Assembly: GCA_964494475.1 (NCBI GenBank)
Contig: CAZBRS010000029.1
Location: 1 to 64,000 of the forward strand
DNA from: CAZBRS01 sp964494475
GTDB lineage: Bacteria; Myxococcota_A; UBA9042; CAZBRS01
Direction of reading: 5' to 3'
Length of the DNA: 64,000 nucleotides
The notes under the pieces were generated by a model. It worked only from the letters and a program-made list of their open reading frames with translations, was not told where the DNA came from and did no database searches. This document shows, piece by piece, positions 1 through 10,696 of the stretch (its first letter is position 1; the number at the start of each line of letters is the position of its first letter). A program made the translations under genes and the position numbers.

Positions 1-2
1 TC

Positions 3-566
3 ATGAAGCGACTCGCGTCGTTCCTTCTGGGGTTGCTCAGCGCCGGGTGCGCGACCACCACGACCGAGCGTCTGCACCTGCCCGCGCTGCAGACCGTGGC
101 CCACGTCGATCTCGGGCGCTACCTGGGCACCTGGTACGAGATCGCCGCCTTCCCGCAGAGCTTCCAGCGCGGGTGTACGGCCAGCACGGCCACCTACGCC
201 CTGCGCGACGACGGCGATCTCGACGTCGTCAACCGCTGCCGCAAGGAGTCGGTCGAGGGCCCCGAGAAGACGGCCCGGGGTCGGGCGCGCGTCGTCGACA
301 CGACGTCGAACGCCAGGCTGGAGGTGAGCTTCTTCCGTCCCTTCTGGGGCGACTACTGGATCATCGACCTGGGGGTCGACTACGACTACGCGGTCGTCGG
401 CCACCCCGGTCGCGACTACCTGTGGATCCTCAGCCGGAGACCGACCCTGGAGGCCGGCGTGTACGACGCCATCCTCGGGCGGCTGACCGCGCAGGGCTAC
501 GAGACGAGCCGGCTGGTGCGCACCGTGCACGGCCCGGCGCTCGAAACTCCTCGCGGTGAACCGTGA
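3..566 (+). CDS. blc: Bacterial lipocalin (Blc-type) lipoprotein
   Basis: A 187-residue lipocalin, predicted to bind lipids or other hydrophobic ligands at the outer membrane. The N-terminus is a lipoprotein signal peptide with the lipobox LSAGC (Cys about residue 16). The lipocalin signature follows at about residues 39-46 (YLGTWYEIA, the G-x-W motif). Later segments FWGDYWIIDLG and YAVVGHP..DYLWILSR match the family's conserved C-terminal strands, and the length fits Blc/apolipoprotein D-like proteins. The start sits at the window edge, so the ribosome-binding site cannot be seen. The next gene is convergent and ends 40 bp downstream. Family assignment is secure; the ligand is unknown. Confidence 0.93.
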   Translation: MKRLASFLLGLLSAGCATTTTERLHLPALQTVAHVDLGRYLGTWYEIAAFPQSFQRGCTASTATYALRDDGDLDVVNRCRKESVEGPEKTARGRARVVDTTSNARLEVSFFRPFWGDYWIIDLGVDYDYAVVGHPGRDYLWILSRRPTLEAGVYDAILGRLTAQGYETSRLVRTVHGPALETPRGEP

Positions 567-606
567 GGGAAAGCAGGCCGCGCCGAAACGACGAGAGGCC
601 GGGCGC

Positions 607-1497
607 CTACCCGCGCCGCCGAATCCGAGCCCCCACCGGGCGCGACGCCCTCACCCCCACCATCGCCACCAACAAGATCGCCCAGATGGCCCCGGCCTGC
701 GGGTTCCCCGTGTCGTAGACGCACCCGCCGCTCGAGCCGTCGTCCAGGCCGTCGTCCTCGCCGTCTGCGGCCAGGTCGCCCGCGGTGGTCTCGCCGCCGC
801 CCACGTCGTGGTCGTCCTCCGCGTGCTCCACCTCCGGGGCGCACACCTGCTCCTCCGCCCTGTGCGGCGGCTCGTCGAAGCCCTCTTTCTCGTACCAGCC
901 CTTCACCCACGTCACGCGCTCGGCGATCTCGGCTCCCGTCAGGCCCGAGAAGTCCTCGGCCAGGCCCACCGTCACGAACAGCTTGCCGGTCAGGCGCTCG
1001 GGCGACCAGGCCGCCAGGTAGTATCGGCCGGCTGCGGAGAGGGTGTAGTCGCGCACGTCCAGGATCATCCACGAGGTGGTCTGGCTGAAGGGCTCGAAGA
1101 AGGTGGGCGGTTCCACCACGTCGGTCGTGGGCCACACCACGGCTCCCAGGCCCTCGGGCACGTGCAGGGGCAGGTCGGCGGGGGCCTGGGCCAGTCCCGG
1201 TCCGAGCAGCGCCAGGCTGGGGCGGTAGCCGGCCAGGCGCTCGATCTGCGGCACGCCCACCGTGACGGTGAGCGCGAAGCCCGCCGGGGCCTCGAACGTC
1301 AGCCACACCTGGGGCGCCTCGCACGTGACCGTGCGGTACACCACCTGCGACACGTCCGGATCCTCGACCGGGAAGGCCGTGGCCGCCGAGTCGTACTCGC
1401 CCGCCTCGCCGTTGCTCGTGTTGGGCTCGTGGGCGGAGAGCGGCCGGGAAAGAAGCACCAGGCCGAGCAGCACCAGCGATGGCGTCCATGATCTCAT
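607..1497 (-). CDS. Secreted protein with MYXO-CTERM-like anchor
   Basis: A 296-residue exported protein of unknown function. I chose the ATG at 1497 because it begins a clear signal peptide (MRSWTPSLVLLGLVLLSRPLSA); the reading frame is open further upstream but has no signal there. The middle has no motif I recognise. The C-terminus has an acidic low-complexity stretch, then SGGC, a hydrophobic helix (AIWAILLVAMVGV) and an Arg-rich end (ARIRRRG). That order, Gly/Ser-Cys, membrane helix, basic tail, is the layout of myxobacterial MYXO-CTERM surface-sorting tails. It implies export, processing near the Cys and surface attachment. Export is well supported; the function is not known. Confidence 0.8.
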   Translation of the reverse strand: MRSWTPSLVLLGLVLLSRPLSAHEPNTSNGEAGEYDSAATAFPVEDPDVSQVVYRTVTCEAPQVWLTFEAPAGFALTVTVGVPQIERLAGYRPSLALLGPGLAQAPADLPLHVPEGLGAVVWPTTDVVEPPTFFEPFSQTTSWMILDVRDYTLSAAGRYYLAAWSPERLTGKLFVTVGLAEDFSGLTGAEIAERVTWVKGWYEKEGFDEPPHRAEEQVCAPEVEHAEDDHDVGGGETTAGDLAADGEDDGLDDGSSGGCVYDTGNPQAGAIWAILLVAMVGVRASRPVGARIRRRG

Positions 1498-1544
1498 CGG
1501 AATCCCGCCAGCAGTTGCATCGGGCAAGATAGGAGCCCCGGCAT

Positions 1545-1578
1545 CCGCGTCGATATATTTTTTAGATAAAATATGGAC
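1545..1578. promoter_or_regulatory. AT-rich candidate promoter region between divergent genes
   Basis: In this GC-rich sequence a short run around 1550-1577 (gatatattttttagata followed by aaatatgg) is strikingly AT-rich. It lies between the divergent starts at 1497 (minus) and 1714 (plus). It is the most likely promoter location for one or both genes. No exact -35/-10 pair could be fixed by eye. Confidence 0.35.
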
Positions 1579-1713
1579 AGCGTGGCCGCGAAGAGAGACG
1601 GGCGCTCCTGCCAGGCAAACGGGCTGGTGCAATCTTCCGTTCCTTGGTATCCAAGGTCATTGGCGGTCATCCTGGCCGTCAGAGAGGAAACCGAGTTGGC
1701 GGAGACGAACCGA

Positions 1714-4476
<2,763 letters not shown>

Positions 4477-4498
4477 CGGCGGCGGAAGGGAGTCGTTC

Positions 4499-5236
4499 AT
4501 GAAGCGCGTCATGCTTGGCCTCGTTCTGGTGCTGGTTCTCGGCGGGAGTCCGGCTTTGGCTGGCGTCGAGGCGGACGTCGAGGCCGGCGTGGTGATCGCG
4601 AGCCGCAACGACGCTGGTATCCCCGGCAACGGGGGGACGAGGATCTCGCTGGTCAACGATCTCTCGACGTCGCCGGCGCCCGCGTTTCGGCTGCGCCTGG
4701 GCTACCGCATCGCCGACCGACACCTCATCACGGCGCTGTACGCGCCGCTGCAGGTCAACGCCAGAGGGAGCCTGGATCGCGACGTCTCGTTCGACGGGGG
4801 GAGCTATCCGGCGGGCAGCCCCCTCCTCGCCGTCTATCGATTCGACTCGTACCGGTTGACCTACCGCTACAGCATCGTCTGGGCCGAGGGGTTGGACGTG
4901 GCCGCCGGCCTCACCGCCAAGATTCGCGATGCCGAGACGAGCCTGTACGGGGTCGAGGCCCGGCGCAAGACCAACACGGGCTTCGTCCCGCTGCTGAACC
5001 TCCACGTGGCCTGGCGGCCGGACAACGGGGCGTTCGGCGTGGTGCTCGACGCCGACGCCCTCGCCGCGCCCCAGGGCCGCGCCGAAGACGTGCTCCTGGC
5101 GGCGACCTGGCGCTTCCGCGAGGGGCTCGAGCTCCGGGTCGGCTACCGCATGGTCGAGGGAGGCGCGAACAACGACGAGGTCTACAGCTTCGCGTGGTTC
5201 CACTACGTCGTCGCCGGACTGGGGATGAGCTTCTGA
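4499..5236 (+). CDS. Predicted outer-membrane beta-barrel protein
   Basis: A 245-residue exported protein. The signal peptide is MKRVMLGLVLVLVLGGSPALA. The mature chain alternates hydrophobic/aromatic and polar residues in strand-like segments (FRLRLGYRIADRHLITALY, YRLTYRYSIVWAEGLDVAAGL, LELRVGYRMVEG) and ends in a terminal Phe (AGLGMSF), the usual signature of an outer-membrane barrel recognised by the BAM machinery. It starts 22 bp after the P-type ATPase stop, behind a GGAAGGGAG site, so the two are probably co-transcribed. No specific family was recognised, and a link to cation handling is inferred only from position. Confidence 0.7.
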   Translation: MKRVMLGLVLVLVLGGSPALAGVEADVEAGVVIASRNDAGIPGNGGTRISLVNDLSTSPAPAFRLRLGYRIADRHLITALYAPLQVNARGSLDRDVSFDGGSYPAGSPLLAVYRFDSYRLTYRYSIVWAEGLDVAAGLTAKIRDAETSLYGVEARRKTNTGFVPLLNLHVAWRPDNGAFGVVLDADALAAPQGRAEDVLLAATWRFREGLELRVGYRMVEGGANNDEVYSFAWFHYVVAGLGMSF

Positions 5237-5278
5237 CACGACCCTGGATGCTTGGCGGTCGTGGTGATGCGGTGCACC

Positions 5279-6340
5279 CTAGGCGTCGTGCAGCACCACG
5301 CCGTCGCAGGTGGTCACGAAGTCGGCCCCGAAGGCGCGCGAGGGGGTGTGCGCGCCCGCCGCGACGGCGCCCGCGCGGACCCGTTGGAGCGCCCGCAGCG
5401 CCGAATCGGCCGTGAACGAATAGCCCTCGGGCGCCGTCAGGGCTCCGGTCACCACCTTGCCCTCGGCGTCACGCACCTCGCCCCACACTTCGGAGTAGCC
5501 GCGGGCGCGCGCGGCCGGGTCGGGTCCCTGGACGAAGCGCTCGACCAGACCCCGTAGCACGCGCTGTCCGAGGCGTGACCCGGCCAGGGGACGCAGCGCG
5601 TCGAGCACGCGCAGGCTCCGGCGGGCTCCAGGCGCCAACGCCATGTAGGTCACGATGTCGGGGATGCCCGTCGAGTGCCAGGCCGTCGCGATGTCGCCCC
5701 ACGGGATGGCCACGGCCGTGCGCACCTTGCGGGGGAACGGCACCTCCCGAACCTCGTGCGACGCCGCGACCGGCACGATGCGCCCCGCGCGCCGCACGGC
5801 CCCGCCCAGCGGATAGCGGAAGCCCTCGATCATGGTCTTGGTGGTGCCCGGGCTCAGCCCGCCCGAACCGTGGATGGCCAGCGCCAGGTGCGTGGCGCCG
5901 GGCAGGCGGGCGGCCAGCATGGCGGCCAGGCAGTCGGTGGGCACCACGTCGAAGCCGACCCCTGGCACCAGCACGACGCCGGCCTTCCTGGCAGCGCCGT
6001 CGGCGGCCAGCACCGCCTCGAGCACCCCGATCTCGCCCGTGATGTCCAGGTAGTGCGCCCCGGCCGCGAGGCAGGCCGCGACCATGGGCGCGCTGGTGGC
6101 CGAGAAGGGGCCGGCCGCGTGCAGCACCGCGTCGATGTCCCCCAGGGCCGAGGCCAGCGCGAGGGGATCGCCCAGGCCCACCGCGCGCGCCTCCAGGCCC
6201 AGGCGAGAGGCCAGCGACTGCAGGGGCGCCGCGCTGCGCCCGGCCAGCACCGGGTGCTCGCCCCGGGCCACCGCGAGCTCGGCCAGCAGGCGGCCCGTGT
6301 ACCCGTTCGCCCCGTACAGCATCCAGCGCTTCGCGGCCAT
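5279..6340 (-). CDS. Saccharopine-dehydrogenase-like NAD(P)-binding oxidoreductase
   Basis: A 353-residue protein starting MAAKRWMLYGANGYTGRLLA. The GANGYTG dinucleotide-binding motif at residues 10-16 is typical of the saccharopine dehydrogenase / trans-acting enoyl reductase superfamily. Further segments fit this family: VLHAAGPFS, HYLDITGEIGV and GVGFDVVPTDCLA are its conserved signatures. These proteins often act on lipids or polyketides, but the substrate here cannot be told. The ATG at 6340 gives the correct N-terminus; the frame is open for about 125 codons upstream but that part has no homology-like features. It is the last gene of a minus-strand group with the SDR gene upstream. Confidence 0.88.
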   Translation of the reverse strand: MAAKRWMLYGANGYTGRLLAELAVARGEHPVLAGRSAAPLQSLASRLGLEARAVGLGDPLALASALGDIDAVLHAAGPFSATSAPMVAACLAAGAHYLDITGEIGVLEAVLAADGAARKAGVVLVPGVGFDVVPTDCLAAMLAARLPGATHLALAIHGSGGLSPGTTKTMIEGFRYPLGGAVRRAGRIVPVAASHEVREVPFPRKVRTAVAIPWGDIATAWHSTGIPDIVTYMALAPGARRSLRVLDALRPLAGSRLGQRVLRGLVERFVQGPDPAARARGYSEVWGEVRDAEGKVVTGALTAPEGYSFTADSALRALQRVRAGAVAAGAHTPSRAFGADFVTTCDGVVLHDA

Positions 6341-6467
6341 TCGTGCCTCCGTTCGTCGATCCACGCTCCGCGAACATAAGCGCGAAGCGCGTGCCAGGAA
6401 AGGGTGTTCGACCTCCTCCTCCGGCGCGGTCAGGGTCGCGAGCGCGGGGAACGCCGCTCCCCGACGC

Positions 6468-7430
6468 TCACGGGGGCGCGGAGAACACGACTCCGGGGCC
6501 CGGGAGGTCGCCGTTGCTCCCCTCGAGCCCGGCGAAGAGTTGGCACTGCTCCCACAATCGGTCGCGTGCGGGCTGTCCTTCGCGGGTCCACGGCAGGTAG
6601 TGGGTCCAACGGGGCTCGCGGTCGAACCAGAACCCGCCGCTCGGCGCGGGCGCCGGCTGGCACGCGGCGAGCCAGACGATGGTGTCGGCTCCCTCTGCAG
6701 GGCTGCGCAGAACACGCCGGGTCAGCTCGTAGAAGCGCGGCAGCGAGGTCTTCACCCCGGACGTGTCGGCCCAGCCGGGGTGCATGGCGTAGACCGAGAC
6801 CCCGGCACCGGCGAAGGCCTGCGCCCACCTCTCGGCGAGGACCACCTGCATGCGCTTGGTCTGGGCGTAGGCGACCACGCCGTCGTAGCGGCGGAGGTCC
6901 CAGCGAAGGTCCTCGAGGTCGAGGCGCTGGGTGTACATGCCCCCCGAGGAGACGAAGACGACCCGCGCGTCGTCCGCGGCCCGCAACCGCGAGGCCAGCA
7001 GGCTCGTGAGGAGCTGCGGACCGACCACGTGGGTGGCGAAGGTGAGCTCGAGGCCGTCGGCGGTGAGGACCCGGCTGGACGGAAGGACCCCCGCGTTGTG
7101 CACGAGCGCGTGGATCGCTTCGTGGCCGGCGCTCGCGACATAGCGGCGCACCGACGCGAGATCGGCGACATCCACCAGCGCGACCTCCACCCGGGCATTG
7201 CCGGTGGCGCGGCGGATCTCGTCGCGGGCCGCTTCGGCCCGACCGGCGTCGCGGCACAGCAGGTGGACCGTCGCGCCGCGCTTCGCCAACCCCTCCGCGG
7301 TGGCGCGACCCAGCCCGGCGTTGCCTCCGGTGACGAGGCAGAGGCGGCCCGCCAGGTCGACGTCGAGATCGGCGGGCCGGAACGCGCGGGCGTGGCGGCG
7401 AAACCCGATGCGGTCGAAGGATCCGATCAT
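6468..7430 (-). CDS. Short-chain dehydrogenase/reductase (DHRS12-like)
   Basis: A 320-residue classical SDR. It has the cofactor motif TGGNAGLG (residues 34-41), HNAG in place of NNAG (111-114), Ser161/Ser162 on the catalytic strand, and the catalytic Tyr188-x3-Lys192 (YAQTK). HPGWADTSGV follows, the usual PG motif after the active site. The length and the C-terminal extension (FWFDREPRWTHYLPWT) resemble the vertebrate DHRS12 and retinol-dehydrogenase-like group. The substrate is unknown. It starts 16 bp after the PPOX-like gene's stop, so the two are likely one transcript. Confidence 0.88.
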   Translation of the reverse strand: MIGSFDRIGFRRHARAFRPADLDVDLAGRLCLVTGGNAGLGRATAEGLAKRGATVHLLCRDAGRAEAARDEIRRATGNARVEVALVDVADLASVRRYVASAGHEAIHALVHNAGVLPSSRVLTADGLELTFATHVVGPQLLTSLLASRLRAADDARVVFVSSGGMYTQRLDLEDLRWDLRRYDGVVAYAQTKRMQVVLAERWAQAFAGAGVSVYAMHPGWADTSGVKTSLPRFYELTRRVLRSPAEGADTIVWLAACQPAPAPSGGFWFDREPRWTHYLPWTREGQPARDRLWEQCQLFAGLEGSNGDLPGPGVVFSAPP

Positions 7431-7446
7431 GCTCTCCGACCTCCCC

Positions 7447-7896
7447 TCAGCGAGAGTTCACGACGTGCTCGAACCGACTCACCAGCGAGTAGCTCTCTAT
7501 CCGCACCGCGAAGAGGGCACAGTCGGCCCCCGAAACGAACCCGGCGAGGTGGGGATGGCGAGCCAGGTACGCGGCCTCGGCCGAGACCCGCGCGGCTCCG
7601 GTCAACTCCCTGGCCTCGCCGCAGACCGTGACGGCGACCGCGTCCTGAAAGTCGGCGACCCCGTTCGTGCGGCTGTCGATCAACAGCGACACCCTGGGGT
7701 TGGCCGTCAGGTTCTCGAATTTTCGCGTGCCGCGGTCGGTGGCGAAGAGCACCTCGCCGACGTCGTCGGTCACGACGAAGGCCACCAGGCTGGTGTACGG
7801 CTGGCCCCTGCGGTCGGTGGCCAGCACGGCCAGGTGCTGGGCGGCGAAGAGATCGCGCAACTGGAGCGCGAGCGCGTCGGTTTCAGCCGTGTTCAT
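7447..7896 (-). CDS. Pyridoxamine 5'-phosphate oxidase-like (PPOX-fold) protein
   Basis: A 149-residue split-barrel flavin-binding-fold protein. The pattern HLAVLATDRRGQPYTSLVAF, VLFATDRGTRKFENLTANPRVSLLID and AVTVCGEARELTG is the conserved core of the PPOX/general-stress FMN-binding family, which binds FMN, F420 or haem. The ATG at 7896 (MNTAETDALAL) is preferred over the GTG/ATG about 11 codons upstream because it follows AAAGGG at a suitable distance. It probably leads the SDR gene downstream. The exact cofactor and substrate are not evident. Confidence 0.82.
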   Translation of the reverse strand: MNTAETDALALQLRDLFAAQHLAVLATDRRGQPYTSLVAFVVTDDVGEVLFATDRGTRKFENLTANPRVSLLIDSRTNGVADFQDAVAVTVCGEARELTGAARVSAEAAYLARHPHLAGFVSGADCALFAVRIESYSLVSRFEHVVNSR

Positions 7897-7966
7897 CGAG
7901 AGCCCTTTCTTCACCAAAACGTGGGGCACGAGATCGGCCCGCCCCTCCGGTCATGCAACAAGAGCG

Positions 7967-8413
7967 TCAGCGCAGCGTGATCTCGACACGAAGCTCCCCG
8001 GAAGGCAGCACGACGCGCGCGGCCTCGAACGAGGGCGGTCCGAAGGTGGCGCGGGCGTCGTTCGAGGCCCCGTAGGCCTCGGTGGGCCAGCCGAACACGC
8101 TTCGATTCATCTTCTGGTCGTCGTCCTCGTCGTGGTAGGCCGCGACCGCGGCGTCGCCGGGCGGCAGATCGTCGAACACCGCCCGAGCGCGCCGACCCTC
8201 GATGGGCACGACCGCGATGCCGGCAGCCTTCGCCTTGTCGCGGGGGAAGCCCTCCGCTGTACGGAACAGCAGCACGCGCGCGTGGCCGGTGTCGGACTCG
8301 AAGCCGCCGAGGTCGACCACCAGCCGGGCCGCCGGCGCTGGCTGGGTCCAGAGCCCTGCCATCAGCAAGGCGGTCAGCAGGGCCGTCATGGCCCGCCCAA
8401 CGGGAGGAAGCAT
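7967..8413 (-). CDS. DUF2141-family exported protein
   Basis: A 148-residue (or 140-residue from the internal ATG at 8389) protein with an N-terminal signal sequence (MTALLTALLMAGLWTQPAPA). The body shows the DUF2141 pattern: LVVDLGGFESDTGHARVLLF, FDDLPPGDAAVAAYHDEDDD(Q)KMNRSVFGWPTEAYGASNDAR. The D-x-N-K-x(n)-G-x-P-x-E-x-(Y/F)-G-x-S-N block is its hallmark. The family forms small secreted beta-sandwich domains of unknown function. It stands alone on the minus strand, 70 bp upstream of the PPOX-like gene. Confidence 0.85.
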   Translation of the reverse strand: MLPPVGRAMTALLTALLMAGLWTQPAPAARLVVDLGGFESDTGHARVLLFRTAEGFPRDKAKAAGIAVVPIEGRRARAVFDDLPPGDAAVAAYHDEDDDQKMNRSVFGWPTEAYGASNDARATFGPPSFEAARVVLPSGELRVEITLR

Positions 8414-8578
8414 CGCCGCATGTCGATCTCCAGCGCGTCGGAAGAAAGCCTAGGCTTCGTGGTTGCCCTGTCAAGGCCGCGCCGAGCAGGGTTCAAGGGA
8501 CGATGCGTGGTGCTGGAATCCGTCGTCGAAAGAAGGTATCAAAGGTTGGCAGGGTGGGATGACGGCGGGGGGGGTGGG

Positions 8579-9586
8579 ATGCGGCGAGCGCTTCAGGGTT
8601 GTATTCTCTCCGTGCTCGTGATCGCGTGCAGCGCTTCGGGGTCTGGGGGCTCGGCCGACGACGTGTCGCGCGACGAGGGCGGGGCCCTGGTCGACGCCTC
8701 GGACGGCCAGTCGGTCGCGGAGGCCCGCCCGGAGGTCACGGCCGACGCCGTGCCGGCCGACGCCGTGCCGGCCGACGCCGTGCCGGCCGACGTGGTGATC
8801 CCGACCACCCTGGGCGGCGACCGGCCGGCCGCGCTGATCGTGCCGACCGCCTACGACCCCTCGACGCCCTGGCCCCTGGTGATGCTGCTGCACGGCTACG
8901 GCGCCAGCGGCAAGCTGCAGGCCGCCTACCTCGGTCTGCCCCAGCGCGCCGAGTCCATGGGCTTCGTCCTGCTCACCCCCGACGGCACGCTCGACAGCGG
9001 CGGCTCGCGGTTCTGGAACGCGTTCCCCTCGTGCTGCAACTTCGAGGGCGTCGAGGTCGACGACGTGGCCTACCTGCGCGGGCTCATCGATGAGGCGAAG
9101 GCCGCCCTCAGCATCGATGCGACGCGCGTGTTCCTGCTGGGGCACTCGAACGGCGGCTTCATGGCGTACCGCCTGGCCTGCGACGCGGCCGGCGAGATCA
9201 CGGGCATCGCGACCATCGCGGGCTCGATGTCGGTGGGGGCTGCGTGCACGCCGTCACGCCCCGTGTCGGTGCTCACCATCCACGGCACCGGTGACGACAC
9301 CATCCTGTTCGATGGCGGCGGCTACAACGGCGTGCCCTACCTGGGCGCCCGGGAGTTGGTGCAAGCGTGGGTGACGCGCGACGGGTGCGGCCCGCCCCCC
9401 CTGGTCGAGCCCAAGCTCTTCGACTACGACCTCCAGGCGGCCGGCGCCGAGACCACCACCACCACCTGGCCCGGCTGCGAGGGCGGCGCGCGCGTCGCCT
9501 TCTGGGAGATGCAGGGCAGTTCGCACATCCCGCCCTTCACCAACGAAGCCAAGGACGCCATCCTCCAGTCGCTACTTGGCCTGTAG
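8579..9586 (+). CDS. LpqC/feruloyl-esterase-like alpha/beta-hydrolase lipoprotein
   Basis: A 335-residue lipoprotein hydrolase. The signal peptide ends in a lipobox-like VLVIACS. An Ala/Asp/Pro linker containing three exact 15-bp repeats follows, then a catalytic domain of the LpqC / PHB-depolymerase-esterase family: VMLLHGYGA (oxyanion region), GHSNGG with nucleophile Ser190, and a late GSSH..P that supplies the histidine. Likely substrates are feruloyl, acetyl-xylan or polyhydroxyalkanoate esters; the sequence does not decide which. The ATG at 8579 directly precedes the signal peptide and follows a G-rich stretch; the frame is open for 300 codons upstream without coding character. Its 3' end overlaps the convergent gene by 15 bp. 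Confidence 0.87.
   Translation: MRRALQGCILSVLVIACSASGSGGSADDVSRDEGGALVDASDGQSVAEARPEVTADAVPADAVPADAVPADVVIPTTLGGDRPAALIVPTAYDPSTPWPLVMLLHGYGASGKLQAAYLGLPQRAESMGFVLLTPDGTLDSGGSRFWNAFPSCCNFEGVEVDDVAYLRGLIDEAKAALSIDATRVFLLGHSNGGFMAYRLACDAAGEITGIATIAGSMSVGAACTPSRPVSVLTIHGTGDDTILFDGGGYNGVPYLGARELVQAWVTRDGCGPPPLVEPKLFDYDLQAAGAETTTTTWPGCEGGARVAFWEMQGSSHIPPFTNEAKDAILQSLLGL
8741..8790 (+). repeat. Three tandem 15-bp repeats in a lipoprotein linker
   Basis: The unit gccgacgccgtgccg occurs three times without change (8741-8755, 8756-8770, 8771-8785). A degenerate fourth unit starts at 8786. It encodes ADAVP repeats in the linker between the lipid anchor and the hydrolase domain. The repeat length is a multiple of three, so slippage would change linker length without shifting the frame. 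Confidence 0.95.
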
Positions 9587-10684
9587 GCGCTCCGACACCT
9601 CTCGCCACACCTCGGTCACGTCGAGCGGCGCGAAGTCGGGCCGGGCGAACTCGCGCGTGCAGAGGGCGTAGATGGCGTCGTTGTAGGGCGTCGTCACGCC
9701 GTGGCGGCGGGCGAGCCCCAGGAGGTAGGCGTTGATGGTCTCGAGCTCGGTCTGGGTGCCGTGGCGCGTCAGCACGTCCTGGGCCATCGAGCTCACCACC
9801 ATCTTCTTCACGTTGCGGCGGAACATGGCCTTGGTGAAGAGGCGCGGCAGCTTGGCGCCGGCCGTCATCAGCGCCCAGGGGGGCATGCCGCCAAGCCGGC
9901 TCTCGCGATAGCCCGCCGCCTTCACGATCTGCACTCCCTCGTGCAGCTGGTTCGTGAGCAGCTTCTGGAACAGCGCCTCGTCCGAGATGGGCCGGAAATT
10001 GAGGCCGACCAACGTGGTCAGCGAGTTGGTCAGGTTGATGACCAGCTTGCAGTGGGCGGCGTCACCGATGGCGTCGGTGGCGTGGGTCTCGACGCCCGAC
10101 GAGAAGAGGCGCGTCACCTCGGCCAACTCGTCCTGCAATTCGTTGTGACGCGTGCCCAGGTGCAGCGGGCCCTTCTTCTGGTAGCCGATGGCGCCGTCGG
10201 GGTCGAGCCACGCGTTGTAGCTGATCACGCCGTAGATCACGCGCGAGAAGTACTTGGGCAGGATGGCCTGGTTGGCCACGCCGTTCTGCAGGCCCACGAT
10301 CAGCGCCCGGTCGCCCAGGCGCTCCCGGACCTTCCGGGCGATGGCGTCGAGGCTGTAGTTCTTCACGCACAGCACCAGCACGTCGGCGTCGGCCGCGTGG
10401 TCCAGGTCGTCGAGCACGCGCACGCGGACGGTGGTGGCCTCGTCCCGATGGCCCTGCAGGTACGTGGTCAGCCCGTCGCGCCGGAGCCGAGCGTTCACCT
10501 CGGGCAGGTCGAGCACGTGCAGGTTGTCGTAGCGCTCGCTGATCCAGGCCGCCACCGAGCCGCCGATGGCGCCCGCGCCCAGCATGACGATCTTGAGGGC
10601 ACGGGGCTTCGCCCGGCCGCGGCCCGCGGTCAGCGACAGGTCAATCGAGCCCGCCAGCTTCCGGACGTCGTTCAGGATGGCCAT
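9572..10684 (-). CDS. Ketopantoate reductase (PanE/ApbA)-family protein
   Basis: A 370-residue NAD(P)H-dependent reductase of the 2-dehydropantoate 2-reductase superfamily. It has a 28-residue N-terminal extension, then the Rossmann motif VMLGAGAIGGSVA, VLCVKNYSLDAIA and VGLQNGVANQ (conserved K and QNG motifs of PanE), and a C-terminal helical domain with KLVINLTNSLTTLVG. Whether it makes pantoate or acts in a secondary pathway is open. Many paralogues exist, and its placement 12 bp behind an acetoacetate-decarboxylase-like gene argues for a catabolic or secondary role. It overlaps the convergent esterase by 15 bp. Confidence 0.85.
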   Translation of the reverse strand: MAILNDVRKLAGSIDLSLTAGRGRAKPRALKIVMLGAGAIGGSVAAWISERYDNLHVLDLPEVNARLRRDGLTTYLQGHRDEATTVRVRVLDDLDHAADADVLVLCVKNYSLDAIARKVRERLGDRALIVGLQNGVANQAILPKYFSRVIYGVISYNAWLDPDGAIGYQKKGPLHLGTRHNELQDELAEVTRLFSSGVETHATDAIGDAAHCKLVINLTNSLTTLVGLNFRPISDEALFQKLLTNQLHEGVQIVKAAGYRESRLGGMPPWALMTAGAKLPRLFTKAMFRRNVKKMVVSSMAQDVLTRHGTQTELETINAYLLGLARRHGVTTPYNDAIYALCTREFARPDFAPLDVTEVWREVSERLQAK

Positions 10685-10696
10685 GATCGTCCCCCT

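Noticed and set aside
1573..1713. An earlier start of the P-type ATPase at 1573.
   Set aside because: It would place the start inside the AT-rich promoter candidate, has no ribosome site and adds 47 residues unlike the family N-terminus.
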